Source: Bacillota bacterium
Lineage (GTDB): Bacteria > Bacillota > Clostridia > Christensenellales > Aristaeellaceae
DNA: 64,000 bases
Assembly (NCBI GenBank): GCA_023444095.1
Contig: JAEZRP010000022.1
Location: forward strand, 330,252 to 394,251
Direction: 5' to 3'
In this document: in pieces, positions 23,957 through 32,377 of the stretch
Layout of the letters: each line of letters opens with the position of its first letter
Numbering within the stretch: position 1 is the first letter of the stretch
Made by a program: the position numbers and the translations under genes
The notes under the pieces: generated by a model
Seen by the model: the letters and a program-made list of their open reading frames with translations, nothing else
Database searches by the model: none
What the model was told of the DNA's origin: nothing

Positions 23957-26458
23957 ATGTCAAGTATTCTTTCGAAGCTCAGTAAAGCTTCCGGCAAAAA
24001 ACCTATTGAACCTAGAGAAATATTCATGTCCTTACCTAAACGTGATAAGCGATATGAATATCCACGAGACGTACAATCTGAAGTCTGGAAAAAATGGTTC
24101 GATTCACGTGATAGCAAAAATACCATCATAAAAATGAATACTGGTAGTGGCAAAACTATAGTTGGCTTGATGGTTCTCCAAAGTTGCCTAAATGAAGGAA
24201 AAGGCCCAGCTATATATGTTGTCCCTGACAATTATCTTGTCACTCAAGTATGTAATGAAGCTAAGAGCCTGGGTATTCAGACCGCCACTAATCAAGATGA
24301 TTACTCATATACTAATCATACAGCGATATTGGTAATTCCGATCCACAAATTAGTTAACGGCAGGAGTATATTTGGCATGCGTAGTCATGGCAATTATCCT
24401 ATAGGAAGCGCTTTGCTCGATGATGTTCATGCGTGTCTCGATACGATAATTACTCAATACTCAATAAGGATTCCATATACGCACGAGTTATACTCTAAGG
24501 TTGTTGAGTTGTTCTCTGATGCATGGAAATTATATAATAGTTGTTCATATACAAATGTTATTGAGATCAAGGACCCGCTTAAAAGCGCCATAATCCCATT
24601 TTGGCTCTGGCAAGATAAAATTGATAAAGTACATCGTCTCTTAATTGAATATAATAATAATGAAGATACTAATAAGTGCATATTCTTTAATTTTCCACTT
24701 ATCGTCGATGTTCTGTCTACGTGTAATTGCATTGTAACAAGTAAAGCAATTGAGATTATGCCGAACGGCGTTTCAATTTCTAAAATCCAAAGTTTTGAAA
24801 ATGCTGAACGCAGAATATTTATGAGCGCTACTCTCTCAGATGACAGCGTTTTTGTGTCTGCGCTTGGATTTCATGAAGACGATGCAGATAAAATCATTAC
24901 GCCTGATGGAACTAACGATATTGGAGACAGGTTAATTCTGTTTCCTCGGCATCTAAACAGTAAAATTACTGATGAAGAAATTAAGACGAGAGTATACTCA
25001 ATATCAGAAAAATATAACGTCGTAGTAATAGTCCCATCAACAAAAAGAGCCGAATTTTGGTGTGAAGATGGTAGTCGAATTATTACAAAAGAAGGGATAG
25101 AAAAGGCTGTTTCAGAATTAAAAGAAAAACATGTTGGGTTATTAGTATTCGTTAATCGTTATGACGGCATTGATCTACCTGATAATGCTTGTAGGATGCT
25201 TGTTATTGATGGTCTTCCTCCGTTGAGAAGTGAATATGATAAGTATATTCAGGGAATTGATCTGGCAAGCAGTATTCTGTTAAGAGAGCAAATACAAAGA
25301 ATCGAACAAGGAATGGGCCGCGGCGTTCGATCAAACAGCGATTCGTGTTGCATAATCTTAATGGGAGATAAGCTAGCGGATGTATTACTCAGAAATAATG
25401 GAGTATCATATTTCAGTAGTGCAACGGCAGAACAGTATAATTTATCTAAGGAACTCTGGGACCTGTTAAAGCAAGAAAATAGCGAACCATCTATACAAGA
25501 TGTTTTTGAGCTATCATACTACTCACTTCATAGAGAGGTCGAGTGGATTCAAAAAAGCAAAGAACGCTTGTCAGACATAACGTACACAGTAACTCCTCGG
25601 TTCGACACAATAACATTGGCTTTACGAAAAGCATTCGAATCTGCCTCTCACATGAACTGGCAAAGTGCAATAGACACATTGGACAGTGTAATAAACACTG
25701 AACGAAGCGACAGAACAAAAGGGTATTTGTGTCAGATAAAGGCGCAGTACGCCAATTTCTTGGATAAGTCCGTGTCACAGCAGATACTTATATCCGGAAG
25801 AAAGCTTAATGCCGGAATACTTTCGCCGATAAATGGTATTCAATACGATAAAGTAATTAATAATCGAGTCCAAGCAAAAGCAATATGCGAATATTCTTTA
25901 TCACAAGGCGGTAACCAGAATAGTTACGTTATTCATGTGAATGCACTATTATCAAGCTTGGAGTTTTCTCCTGACGCAGATGATTTCGAAGCTGCACTAA
26001 GAGATATTGGAGAGATACTTGGTTTTATCTCAACCCGACCGGACAAAGAAACAGGTGGTAAAGGGCCTGACAATTTGTGGGCTATTGGAAACTCAGAATA
26101 TTTGATTATTGAATGCAAAAGCGGTGCAACGACAGAAACTATATCCAAAGACAGTTGTAATCAATTAGGTGGATCAGTTAGGTGGTTTATGAGCGAATAT
26201 GGTCCAGAATTTACTCATAAACCTATAATGGTTCACAAGTCCAGAATTGTCGATGACCGTGCTGCAGCCGTACCTGAAATGCGGATTATTACTGAAGATT
26301 GCTTGACTAAGTTGAAAGGTAACATCAGTGGTTTTATAGGAGCAATGGCTCAAGTACATAATTGGGGTAACGAATCGAGAATACAAGCTCTGTTATCAAA
26401 TTATCATTTAAGGAGACAAGATATTGTCCAAGAATACACAATTCCGTTTAGGACGTAA
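23957..26458 (+). CDS. Superfamily 2 helicase fused to a PD-(D/E)XK nuclease (candidate defence protein)
   Basis: 833 residues in low-GC codons. The XPD/DinG-like helicase core has Walker A MNTGSGKT (60-67), Walker B DDVH (155-158), the SAT motif in RRIFMSATL (286-293), motif V RYDGIDLPD (401-409) and motif VI QGMGRGVRS (451-459). A helical region of unknown role covers about 480-690. The C-terminus has a restriction-type nuclease signature: Asp705, then YLIIECK with Glu719 and Lys721, then Gln736 in NQLGGSVRW. GGGGAGG precedes the ATG at 23957; the frame opens 23 codons earlier without such a site. It stands alone in an integration hot spot, which suits a single-gene anti-phage system. Confidence 0.8.
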   Translation: MSSILSKLSKASGKKPIEPREIFMSLPKRDKRYEYPRDVQSEVWKKWFDSRDSKNTIIKMNTGSGKTIVGLMVLQSCLNEGKGPAIYVVPDNYLVTQVCNEAKSLGIQTATNQDDYSYTNHTAILVIPIHKLVNGRSIFGMRSHGNYPIGSALLDDVHACLDTIITQYSIRIPYTHELYSKVVELFSDAWKLYNSCSYTNVIEIKDPLKSAIIPFWLWQDKIDKVHRLLIEYNNNEDTNKCIFFNFPLIVDVLSTCNCIVTSKAIEIMPNGVSISKIQSFENAERRIFMSATLSDDSVFVSALGFHEDDADKIITPDGTNDIGDRLILFPRHLNSKITDEEIKTRVYSISEKYNVVVIVPSTKRAEFWCEDGSRIITKEGIEKAVSELKEKHVGLLVFVNRYDGIDLPDNACRMLVIDGLPPLRSEYDKYIQGIDLASSILLREQIQRIEQGMGRGVRSNSDSCCIILMGDKLADVLLRNNGVSYFSSATAEQYNLSKELWDLLKQENSEPSIQDVFELSYYSLHREVEWIQKSKERLSDITYTVTPRFDTITLALRKAFESASHMNWQSAIDTLDSVINTERSDRTKGYLCQIKAQYANFLDKSVSQQILISGRKLNAGILSPINGIQYDKVINNRVQAKAICEYSLSQGGNQNSYVIHVNALLSSLEFSPDADDFEAALRDIGEILGFISTRPDKETGGKGPDNLWAIGNSEYLIIECKSGATTETISKDSCNQLGGSVRWFMSEYGPEFTHKPIMVHKSRIVDDRAAAVPEMRIITEDCLTKLKGNISGFIGAMAQVHNWGNESRIQALLSNYHLRRQDIVQEYTIPFRT

Positions 26459-26614
26459 AATGTCTCTGCAAGCGATATCCCCGGATCTGTCCCGAATTCT
26501 TTGTAAAGTCCAAAGCTGCGGAAGGACCAAAATAAGAGAGAGCGGCTGCAGGCACTGACTGCGTGCTCTTATTGTGGTAAACTAATCTCTATCCGACATC
26601 ATCGGAGGCTCCAT

Positions 26615-26680
26615 ATGAATGCTCCCAAAACAATCTTGTTTGATCTGGATGATGCGATTGTCGCATTCAATCGCGCGTCA
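26615..26680 (+). pseudogene. HAD-family hydrolase, N-terminal stub only
   Basis: CGGAGG is followed by an ATG and 22 codons, MNAPKTILFDLDDAIVAFNR plus two, which form the phosphoaspartate motif DxDD of HAD hydrolases. Homology then stops and the frame runs into sequence that on the other strand is a holin remnant. This looks like a host gene cut by insertion or deletion. Confidence 0.6.
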
Positions 26681-26738
26681 ATGGCGCCAAGGAAAAGTAC
26701 TTTGCCGAATTCGTCCGCCACCCCCTTTACTCTCCCCT

Positions 26739-26816
26739 TCACCCCTTTCGCCAAAGTTGCTGGATTTCGTTCCACACGGCTAAGTAGAGAACCGACCCGA
26801 CGAAGATCGCGGTTGT
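26739..26816 (-). pseudogene. Second holin gene remnant (last 25 codons)
   Basis: The minus strand reads TTAIFVGSVLYLAVWNEIQQ then LWRKG and a stop codon, matching the end of the prophage holin (ATAISVGSAAFSAVWNGVLQ then PWLKGG). The 5' part is missing and joins another short frame. Confidence 0.7.
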
Positions 26817-26905
26817 TCCCCCTCCAACTCCGCCTCCGGGATTCCCGTGTCGTCCGAGAGGATGCGGAAAATGATATGTTCGGACCGTTCGCGCTTTTTA
26901 AGCAT
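26780..26905 (-). pseudogene. Truncated small gene downstream of the MFS transporter
   Basis: AAGGAGG precedes an ATG at 26905, and the frame reads MLKKRERSEHIIFRILSDDT before running out of phase into the holin remnant and stopping after 41 codons. The opening looks like a genuine small helical protein cotranscribed with the MFS gene, with its end replaced at the recombination junction. I do not recognise it. Confidence 0.45.
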
Positions 26906-28076
26906 GGAGATCCTCCTTTCCGGCGCGCCGACGCGCGGCGACGTTCAGCCGTTCCACCGTGGCGATCATGATGAGAATCAGCAGGAACAGGGCAAGGGGC
27001 AGCGCCGCGATGTCGATCCGGTCGGCCACGACGCCGAAGAGCGGCGGGATGAGCGTCGTTCCGGTGTAGGCGCAAGCCATCTGGACGCCCATGATCGCCT
27101 GTGAGTTTTCCGCGCCGAAGTTCTGCGGCGTTTCGTGCAGAAGGCTCGGGTAGATCGGCGCGCAGCCCAGCCCGATCAGGACGATTCCCGCGAAGCAGGC
27201 CGCGTTCAGGCGCGAGAGGGCGACCAGCGCCACGCCCGCGACGATCATCCCCTGCCCAACCCGCACCATGTTTTTGTCGCCGACGCGGTCGGCCACGAAG
27301 CCGCAGAGGAACCGCCCGGCGGTCACGCCCAGGAAGAAGATCGACGCCCACTTCGCCGCCTCGTCCGCCGGAATGCCCCGGTTGATGTTCATATAACTGC
27401 TGATCCAAAGCCCGGTCGTGCTCTCCAGCGCGCAATAGCAGAAGAAGGCGATCAGGATGGGCTTCGCGCCCGGCATGGCGAGCACCCGCCGCGCGGAGAC
27501 CGCAGCTTTCGCGTGCGCTTCCGCATGCGCGTCCCGCTTCCACATCGGCAGGGCAGTAAACATCAGGACGGTCATCACGGCCTGAATGATCCCGACGACG
27601 AGGTACCCCCGCGTCCACGACTGCCCGCCCGCGAGCAGCGCGCCCATGAGGTAGGGGCCGGTCGTCGCGCCCACGCCCCAGAAGAAGTGAATCCAGCTCA
27701 TGTGGCGCGATTTGTAATGAAGCGCGACGTAGTTGTTGAGCGCGGCGTCGATGCTTCCCGCGCCGAGTCCATACGGCAGCGCCCAGATACAAAGCTGCCA
27801 GAACGCGCGCGCGGACGAAAACCCGAACAGCGCGGCCGCCGACAGGAGCGTGCAGAACGCGACCACCTTTCCCGTTCCGAACCGCAAAAGCGCGCGGTTG
27901 CTCGAAAGGCTCGAGGCGACGGTTCCCGCGGCAATCAGAATCGTCAGAATCCCCGCGTATGAAATCGGCACGCCGAACACCGGATAGATGGTCGGCCACG
28001 CCGCGCCGAGCAGCGCGTCCGGCAGGCCCATGCTCACAAACGCCAGATAGATGACCGCGATCAGAAGGTGCGCCAT
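26898..28076 (-). CDS. Major facilitator superfamily transporter
   Basis: 392 residues with about 12 membrane helices. It begins MAHLLIAVIYLAFVSMGLPD, has the family-typical LLRFGTGKVVAFC loop between helices 2 and 3, FFWGVGATTGPYLMGALL in helix 5, and ADRVGDKNMVRVGQGM in the loop of the second half. The upstream 90 open codons lack membrane character. AAGGGG precedes the ATG at 28076. It diverges from an AraC-type regulator, which probably controls it. FucP/NarK-like sugar or drug transport are both possible; the substrate is not determinable. Confidence 0.85.
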   Translation of the reverse strand: MAHLLIAVIYLAFVSMGLPDALLGAAWPTIYPVFGVPISYAGILTILIAAGTVASSLSSNRALLRFGTGKVVAFCTLLSAAALFGFSSARAFWQLCIWALPYGLGAGSIDAALNNYVALHYKSRHMSWIHFFWGVGATTGPYLMGALLAGGQSWTRGYLVVGIIQAVMTVLMFTALPMWKRDAHAEAHAKAAVSARRVLAMPGAKPILIAFFCYCALESTTGLWISSYMNINRGIPADEAAKWASIFFLGVTAGRFLCGFVADRVGDKNMVRVGQGMIVAGVALVALSRLNAACFAGIVLIGLGCAPIYPSLLHETPQNFGAENSQAIMGVQMACAYTGTTLIPPLFGVVADRIDIAALPLALFLLILIMIATVERLNVAARRRAGKEDLHA

Positions 28077-28088
28077 CGTAATCACCCC

Positions 28089-28124
28089 TTGACGGAACTT
28101 GTCGCTTCCGCTATCATGATAGCG
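28089..28124 (+). promoter_or_regulatory. Promoter of the AraC-type gene with palindrome over the -10 box
   Basis: TTGACG (28089-28094), 17-base spacer, TATCAT (28112-28117). The -10 element is embedded in the perfect 16-bp palindrome CGCTATCATGATAGCG (28109-28124). The site lies in the divergent region between the MFS and AraC-type genes. Confidence 0.75.
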
Positions 28125-28195
28125 CATGAATCCGCGCGGAACAACCCGTATCCTGTATTCTTTGATCACTATCCTGCGACTTGGGAGGGGAAAGC

Positions 28196-29128
28196 ATGGC
28201 AAGGACGGCGAACCTTTACAGCGACGGTTCCGAACGCGTGCCGTACGAAGACCCGGACTTCCCCATTTACGCGGGGCGGTCGTGGCTCTCGGCGCTGGAG
28301 AACATGCGCTTCGCGCACCACTGGCACGACGATCTGGAAATTTCATACATGCTGAAGGGGCACATGAACTACGCCGTCGACGGCGATACGGTGGAGCTGC
28401 GCGCGGGCGAGGGAATCTTCGTGAACTCCCGGCACGTGCATGGCAATTATTCCGCCGACGCGACCGACGGGGAGTACATCTGCGCGCTCGTCCACCCTTC
28501 GCTCCTGTGCGCGAACCCTTCCCTCGACCGGGAGTACATCGCCCCGATGACTTCGAACAACGCGCTCCCCTATCTCGTCCTGCGGGAGGATGTTGACTGG
28601 CAGCGGGAAATCCTCGGCTGCGTGCGCGCCGTCTGGGAAGCGCGATCCGGCGGAAACGGGGCGCACATGCTCACGGCGCTGGGCCTGTTTTTCCGCATCG
28701 CGGAGTTGCTCCACGCGCACATGCCGGAGGAGAAGCCGCGCCTGACGCGGGAGGAGCGAAGGCTTTCCTCGCTGCGGGATATGATCGGGCACATCCAGAA
28801 GAACTATGCGGAAAGGGTGACGCTCGCGCAGATCGCGGGCGCGGGCCACATGGGCGAGAGCGCCTGCTGCGCCATCTTCCGCAAGCAGTTTGGGCAATCT
28901 CCGATCGAATACCTCATCCGCTACCGCCTCGAAAAGAGCCTTGTTCTGCTCGCGAACCCCGGACTCAGCGTCACGGAGATCTCGCTCGCGGTGGGCTTTT
29001 CGGGTCCGAGCTATTACGCCGAGTGCTTCCGGCGACGCCTCGGCATGTCCCCCACCGCGTACCGGGCGACGAGGGAGGTTTCGGCGCCCGCGCGAAGCAT
29101 GCCATCCGGCGTACACGAGACGAAATGA
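28196..29128 (+). CDS. AraC-family transcriptional regulator with N-terminal cupin
   Basis: 310 residues. Residues 1-130 form a cupin-like sensor (FAHHWHDDLEISYMLKG, VELRAGEGIFVNSRHVHG). The C-terminal 100 residues have two helix-turn-helix units: RVTLAQIAGAGHMGESACCA and LSVTEISLAVGFSGPSYYAE, then FRRRLGMSPTAYR, the AraC signature. GGGAGGGG precedes the ATG at 28196. The position of ligand residues suggests sensing of a small metabolite such as a sugar. It probably regulates the divergent MFS gene. Confidence 0.9.
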   Translation: MARTANLYSDGSERVPYEDPDFPIYAGRSWLSALENMRFAHHWHDDLEISYMLKGHMNYAVDGDTVELRAGEGIFVNSRHVHGNYSADATDGEYICALVHPSLLCANPSLDREYIAPMTSNNALPYLVLREDVDWQREILGCVRAVWEARSGGNGAHMLTALGLFFRIAELLHAHMPEEKPRLTREERRLSSLRDMIGHIQKNYAERVTLAQIAGAGHMGESACCAIFRKQFGQSPIEYLIRYRLEKSLVLLANPGLSVTEISLAVGFSGPSYYAECFRRRLGMSPTAYRATREVSAPARSMPSGVHETK

Positions 29129-29227
29129 ATCCGTGCGGCGCCGCCGAGTCCCGCACCCCGATCCGGCTTTGAAAACAGGGACTCCTGGGCAAATCCCGCA
29201 TGTTCATCGAAAAAAAGCGTTGCCTTC

Positions 29228-29256
29228 TTGACAACCGTGCTTTTCTATTCTATATA
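29228..29256 (+). promoter_or_regulatory. Promoter of the toroid-fold protein gene
   Basis: TTGACA (29228-29233), 17-base spacer, TATATA (29251-29256), 65 bases ahead of the start codon. Confidence 0.75.
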
Positions 29257-29320
29257 TGAAGTAGCGCGACCGGACGAGCGGATTCCCGTTTTCGACTTCA
29301 TGGGAACGGAGGAAAAAACG

Positions 29321-30400
29321 ATGGACGAATGGAAATCGGCGCTCCAGGCAGATCCGACGGATTGGCTGCTGGAAGAAGAGAACCCTTCCGTGCGCTATTT
29401 TGCGCTGAAAAATCTACTGGACAGGCCGGATGACGATGCGGATGTCCGAGCCGCCAGGCGGGAACTTATGCAAACAGGCATCGTGCCCGACATCCTTCAA
29501 AGGCAGAGGGAACCGGAGTATCTTCAGGCCTACCCCCGCTTTTACACCTACAAGTACAAGGGACTCGTCTGGTCCCTGATCGCGCTTGCGGAATGCGGCG
29601 CGGAGCCAACGCCGCAAATCCGGGAGCAATGCGAGTACCTGTTTGAAAATGCGCAGGAGCGGCAGGACGGCGGTTTTTCACAGAGCATCGCCGCGCGGAC
29701 AGGCGGCGGCAGGATCACCGAAGTCATCCCCTGTTTGACCGGAAACATGGTGTGGAGCCTGATCCGCTTCGGTTACCTCGACGATCCGAGGCTGCAAAAG
29801 GGGATCGAATGGATCAATCGGTTTATGCGCTTCAACGACGGGATCGCGAACGACCCGCAGGTCCCGCCGTATGACCATTATGAAATGTGCTGGGGCGCGC
29901 ACACCTGCCATATGGGCGTCGTCAAGGCGCTCAAGGGATTGAGCGCCGTACCCACGGAAAGAAGAACGGAAGAAACCAACGGCACGATCAAAAAGGCGGC
30001 CGAGTTTCTGCTGATCCACCATATCTATAAGCGCAGCCATCATCTGGACCGGAAATCGAAGCCGGGCTGGCTGAAATTCGGATTCCCTCTGATGTACCAG
30101 ACGGATGTATTGGAAATATTGGATATCCTGACCGCGCTGGGGGTCCGGGACAGCCGCATGGACGACGCCGTGAAGATTGTCCTCGAGAAACAGGACGGCA
30201 TGGGCAGGTGGAAGGCAGAGAACACCTACAACAGCGACCGCATGCTCGCTTCGTTCGGCCATATGAATGAGCAGAGCAAATGGATTACGCTGCGGGCGAT
30301 GAGAGTCCTGAAACGATACCGCCAGGCGCGCGCCTCGGAGGAAGCGCTGTCCCGGCAAATCCTCTGCCATAGAGGAAGTCCGCTGACGGCGGATGTTTGA
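29321..30400 (+). CDS. Terpene-cyclase/prenyltransferase toroid-fold protein
   Basis: 359 residues with repeated helical pairs and QW-like motifs: RQDGGFSQSIAAR and KQDGMGRWKAEN, the pattern of the alpha/alpha toroid of squalene-hopene cyclases and prenyltransferases. The cyclase catalytic DxDD is not seen, so enzymatic function is doubtful. Related clostridial proteins are often mislabelled as nitrogen fixation proteins. GGAGGAAAAAACG precedes the ATG at 29321; the 31 upstream codons overlap the promoter. A methyltransferase gene follows. Confidence 0.7.
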   Translation: MDEWKSALQADPTDWLLEEENPSVRYFALKNLLDRPDDDADVRAARRELMQTGIVPDILQRQREPEYLQAYPRFYTYKYKGLVWSLIALAECGAEPTPQIREQCEYLFENAQERQDGGFSQSIAARTGGGRITEVIPCLTGNMVWSLIRFGYLDDPRLQKGIEWINRFMRFNDGIANDPQVPPYDHYEMCWGAHTCHMGVVKALKGLSAVPTERRTEETNGTIKKAAEFLLIHHIYKRSHHLDRKSKPGWLKFGFPLMYQTDVLEILDILTALGVRDSRMDDAVKIVLEKQDGMGRWKAENTYNSDRMLASFGHMNEQSKWITLRAMRVLKRYRQARASEEALSRQILCHRGSPLTADV

Positions 30401-30492
30401 CCGGATCGTATGGCATATATACAACCGAATGCGATCGTATGTTTTGGATGGCACAAGGATGCGGCGGATTTCAAGGAGCGGAGGCTTCCTCC

Positions 30493-31290
30493 ATGTGTGG
30501 TGAAACAGGCGGCAACCGGAACCGGGAATATTATGAAGCGTATGACGACCGGTATCGGCAGGTTCATGGGAAATCGCTTCTCTGGTTCTCCGAAGTTCCC
30601 TCAAAGATCGTTGAAGAGGTGGTGCGGCGCTATCAGATCACGCGGTCTATGAAGTGCCTGGAAGTCGGCTGCGGGGAGGGCCGCGACGCGCTGCACCTGC
30701 TGAAACAGGATTACCATCTGCTGGCGACCGATCTTTCGCGAACCGCCATCAACTACTGCAAAAGCAAGCTTCCCGAAAAACCGGAGTCCTTTCAGGTTCT
30801 GAACTGCCTGACAGACCGAATCGACGAAGGGTTTGACTTCATTTACGCAATCGCGGTTTTGCACATGCTGGTACTGGACAGGGACAGATCCCTTTTTTAC
30901 CGATTCCTTCATGCGCAATTGAGCGATACCGGTATCGCGCTCATTTGCACGATGGGAGACGGAAGGGAGGAATGGCATTCCGATGTTGCGACGGCGTTTG
31001 AACTGCAAAAACGGAATCATGAGGCGAGCGGAAAGGAACTGTATCTTGCAGGCACTTCCTGCAGAAAAGTGCGTTTTGAGACTTTCTTCCGGGAGATCGA
31101 GGGGAGCGACCTGACGCTGCTTGAAAGCGGCATGACCTCCATGGAACCTGATTTTCCGGTCATGATGTATGCCGTGGTGAAGCGAAACATCGGAGGTTGC
31201 GCTTCTCCCGCACGGATTTGCGATTCCTGCACCGCCGCCGCGCAACCATCGCCGCCTGCGAAAAACGCCGCCATGCCGCCCGAACACTGA
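30493..31290 (+). CDS. Class I SAM-dependent methyltransferase
   Basis: About 265 residues. The SAM loop is KCLEVGCGEGRDALHLL (motif I), followed by the acidic end of strand 2 in LLATDLSRTAIN and motif IV-like FDFIYAIAVLHML. The start is uncertain: the frame overlaps the previous gene's stop at 30397, but the ATG at 30493 has GGAGG upstream and begins close to the conserved YYEAYDDRYRQVHG. The last 35 residues are proline/alanine-rich and poorly conserved in character. A substrate cannot be named. Coupling to the toroid gene (92 bases apart) suggests one function. Confidence 0.75.
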   Translation: MCGETGGNRNREYYEAYDDRYRQVHGKSLLWFSEVPSKIVEEVVRRYQITRSMKCLEVGCGEGRDALHLLKQDYHLLATDLSRTAINYCKSKLPEKPESFQVLNCLTDRIDEGFDFIYAIAVLHMLVLDRDRSLFYRFLHAQLSDTGIALICTMGDGREEWHSDVATAFELQKRNHEASGKELYLAGTSCRKVRFETFFREIEGSDLTLLESGMTSMEPDFPVMMYAVVKRNIGGCASPARICDSCTAAAQPSPPAKNAAMPPEH

Positions 31291-31338
31291 CCGCGATCGA
31301 TTACATTTTAAGCAACCATATGCCGGGAGGGAACGCTT

Positions 31339-31791
31339 TTGGAAATCACCATGCGGCCCGTCGCCTTCGTTCACAGCGACGTCCGGGAGCGAAAGGACGT
31401 CTCCTGGGGCGACGACGTATCGACCCTGAAACTGGAACCAGCCTGCGCGGGCGGCCTGATGGGCCTGTCCGACTTTTCCCACGCGCTGATCGTCACCTAC
31501 CTCGACCAGGCAAAGTACGACCGCGAAAAGCACCTGCAAAGAAGGCCGCAAAACCGCGCGGACATGCCCCTGACCGGCATCTTTTCCCAGCGCGCGAAGG
31601 ACAGACCCAACCAGATCGGCGTGACGGCGGTGGAAATCGTCGCCGTCCGGGAGGACGCGCTGATTGTGCGGGGCCTCGACGCCGTCGACGGCACGCCCGT
31701 CCTCGACATCAAGCCCTACTATCCCATGTACGACAAAAGGGAAGCCACGGTGCCCGAATGGGTACCGCGGCTCATGGAGCATTACTTCTAG
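31339..31791 (+). CDS. trmO: TsaA-domain tRNA methyltransferase (TrmO-like)
   Basis: 150 residues with the small TsaA/UPF0066 beta-barrel fold: MRPVAFVHSDVRER, then a basic RADMPLTGIFSQRAKDRPNQIG block and LDAVDGTPVLDIKPYYPMYD. TrmO methylates t6A at position 37 of tRNA-Thr using SAM. The start is a TTG at 31339 because GGGAGG lies eight bases ahead; the first ATG (31351) would be 20 bases away. The length matches short family members. Confidence 0.8.
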   Translation: MEITMRPVAFVHSDVRERKDVSWGDDVSTLKLEPACAGGLMGLSDFSHALIVTYLDQAKYDREKHLQRRPQNRADMPLTGIFSQRAKDRPNQIGVTAVEIVAVREDALIVRGLDAVDGTPVLDIKPYYPMYDKREATVPEWVPRLMEHYF

Positions 31792-31880
31792 CAACTCGTC
31801 CTGTTTGCCCGCGCCCATCGACCGGAGTTGCCCGATTTCATCGCGAAACCGGGCATTGCTTTCCCCCTTGGGCGCGCCGC

Positions 31881-32102
31881 CTATGCCGCTTCCCCGCCCT
31901 TGAGCCACGGCTGCAGGACCCCGTTCCACACGGCGGAGAAGGCCGCCGACCCGACGGAGATCGCGGTCGCGATCCAGAACGTCCTGTCCTTCCCGGCAAC
32001 CAGTATGTCCACGCCCGACAGCGCGGCGATCAGGGAAGTCACCGCCACCTCGATCAGCGTCTTGACCGCCCGCTCAATCACGTTCCTCGTTTGTTCGCTC
32101 AT
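31881..32102 (-). CDS. Phage holin
   Basis: 73 residues. It has a helical N-terminus (MSEQTRNVIERAVKTLIEVA), a membrane segment TSLIAALSGVDILVAG and a second hydrophobic stretch TFWIATAISVGSAAFSAVW, then a charged tail. This layout fits small holins (r1t-type) that open the membrane at the end of infection. It is the last gene of the lysis cassette, with the start overlapping the upstream stop by four bases. Truncated relatives lie at 23217-23385 and 26739-26816. Confidence 0.8.
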   Translation of the reverse strand: MSEQTRNVIERAVKTLIEVAVTSLIAALSGVDILVAGKDRTFWIATAISVGSAAFSAVWNGVLQPWLKGGEAA

Positions 32103-32377
32103 GAAAACGCCCCCTTCTTTCGATCGCCCACCACATGCTTTAAAAGCATGTCGTATGTTTCCGTCACCTTGCCGTTGCAGCCCTGCTGCCTGAGCCCGTC
32201 GAGCACCCCGAACATGGCCTCGAGCAGCACCACGTTCGTGCGCGCCACGGACTGGTACGCGTCCCGCATCCCGCAGAACTCCTTGTTGAGCCGGTTCACC
32301 TGCTTGATGACCTTGACGACGGCCGCGAGGATCGTCAGAATCCCCACCGCGAACGAGATCCACTCGAGCGCGCTCAC
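32099..32377 (-). CDS. XhlA-like phage lysis accessory protein
   Basis: 92 residues: an N-terminal membrane segment (LEWISFAVGILTILAAVVKV) followed by a charged helical stretch likely to form a coiled coil (IKQVNRLNKEFCGMRDAYQS). It starts at GTG 32377, overlapping the endolysin stop in GTGA, with GGGGGCGGG upstream. Its position between endolysin and holin supports a role in lysis timing or endolysin delivery. The family assignment is by size, topology and place. Confidence 0.6.
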   Translation of the reverse strand: MSALEWISFAVGILTILAAVVKVIKQVNRLNKEFCGMRDAYQSVARTNVVLLEAMFGVLDGLRQQGCNGKVTETYDMLLKHVVGDRKKGAFS

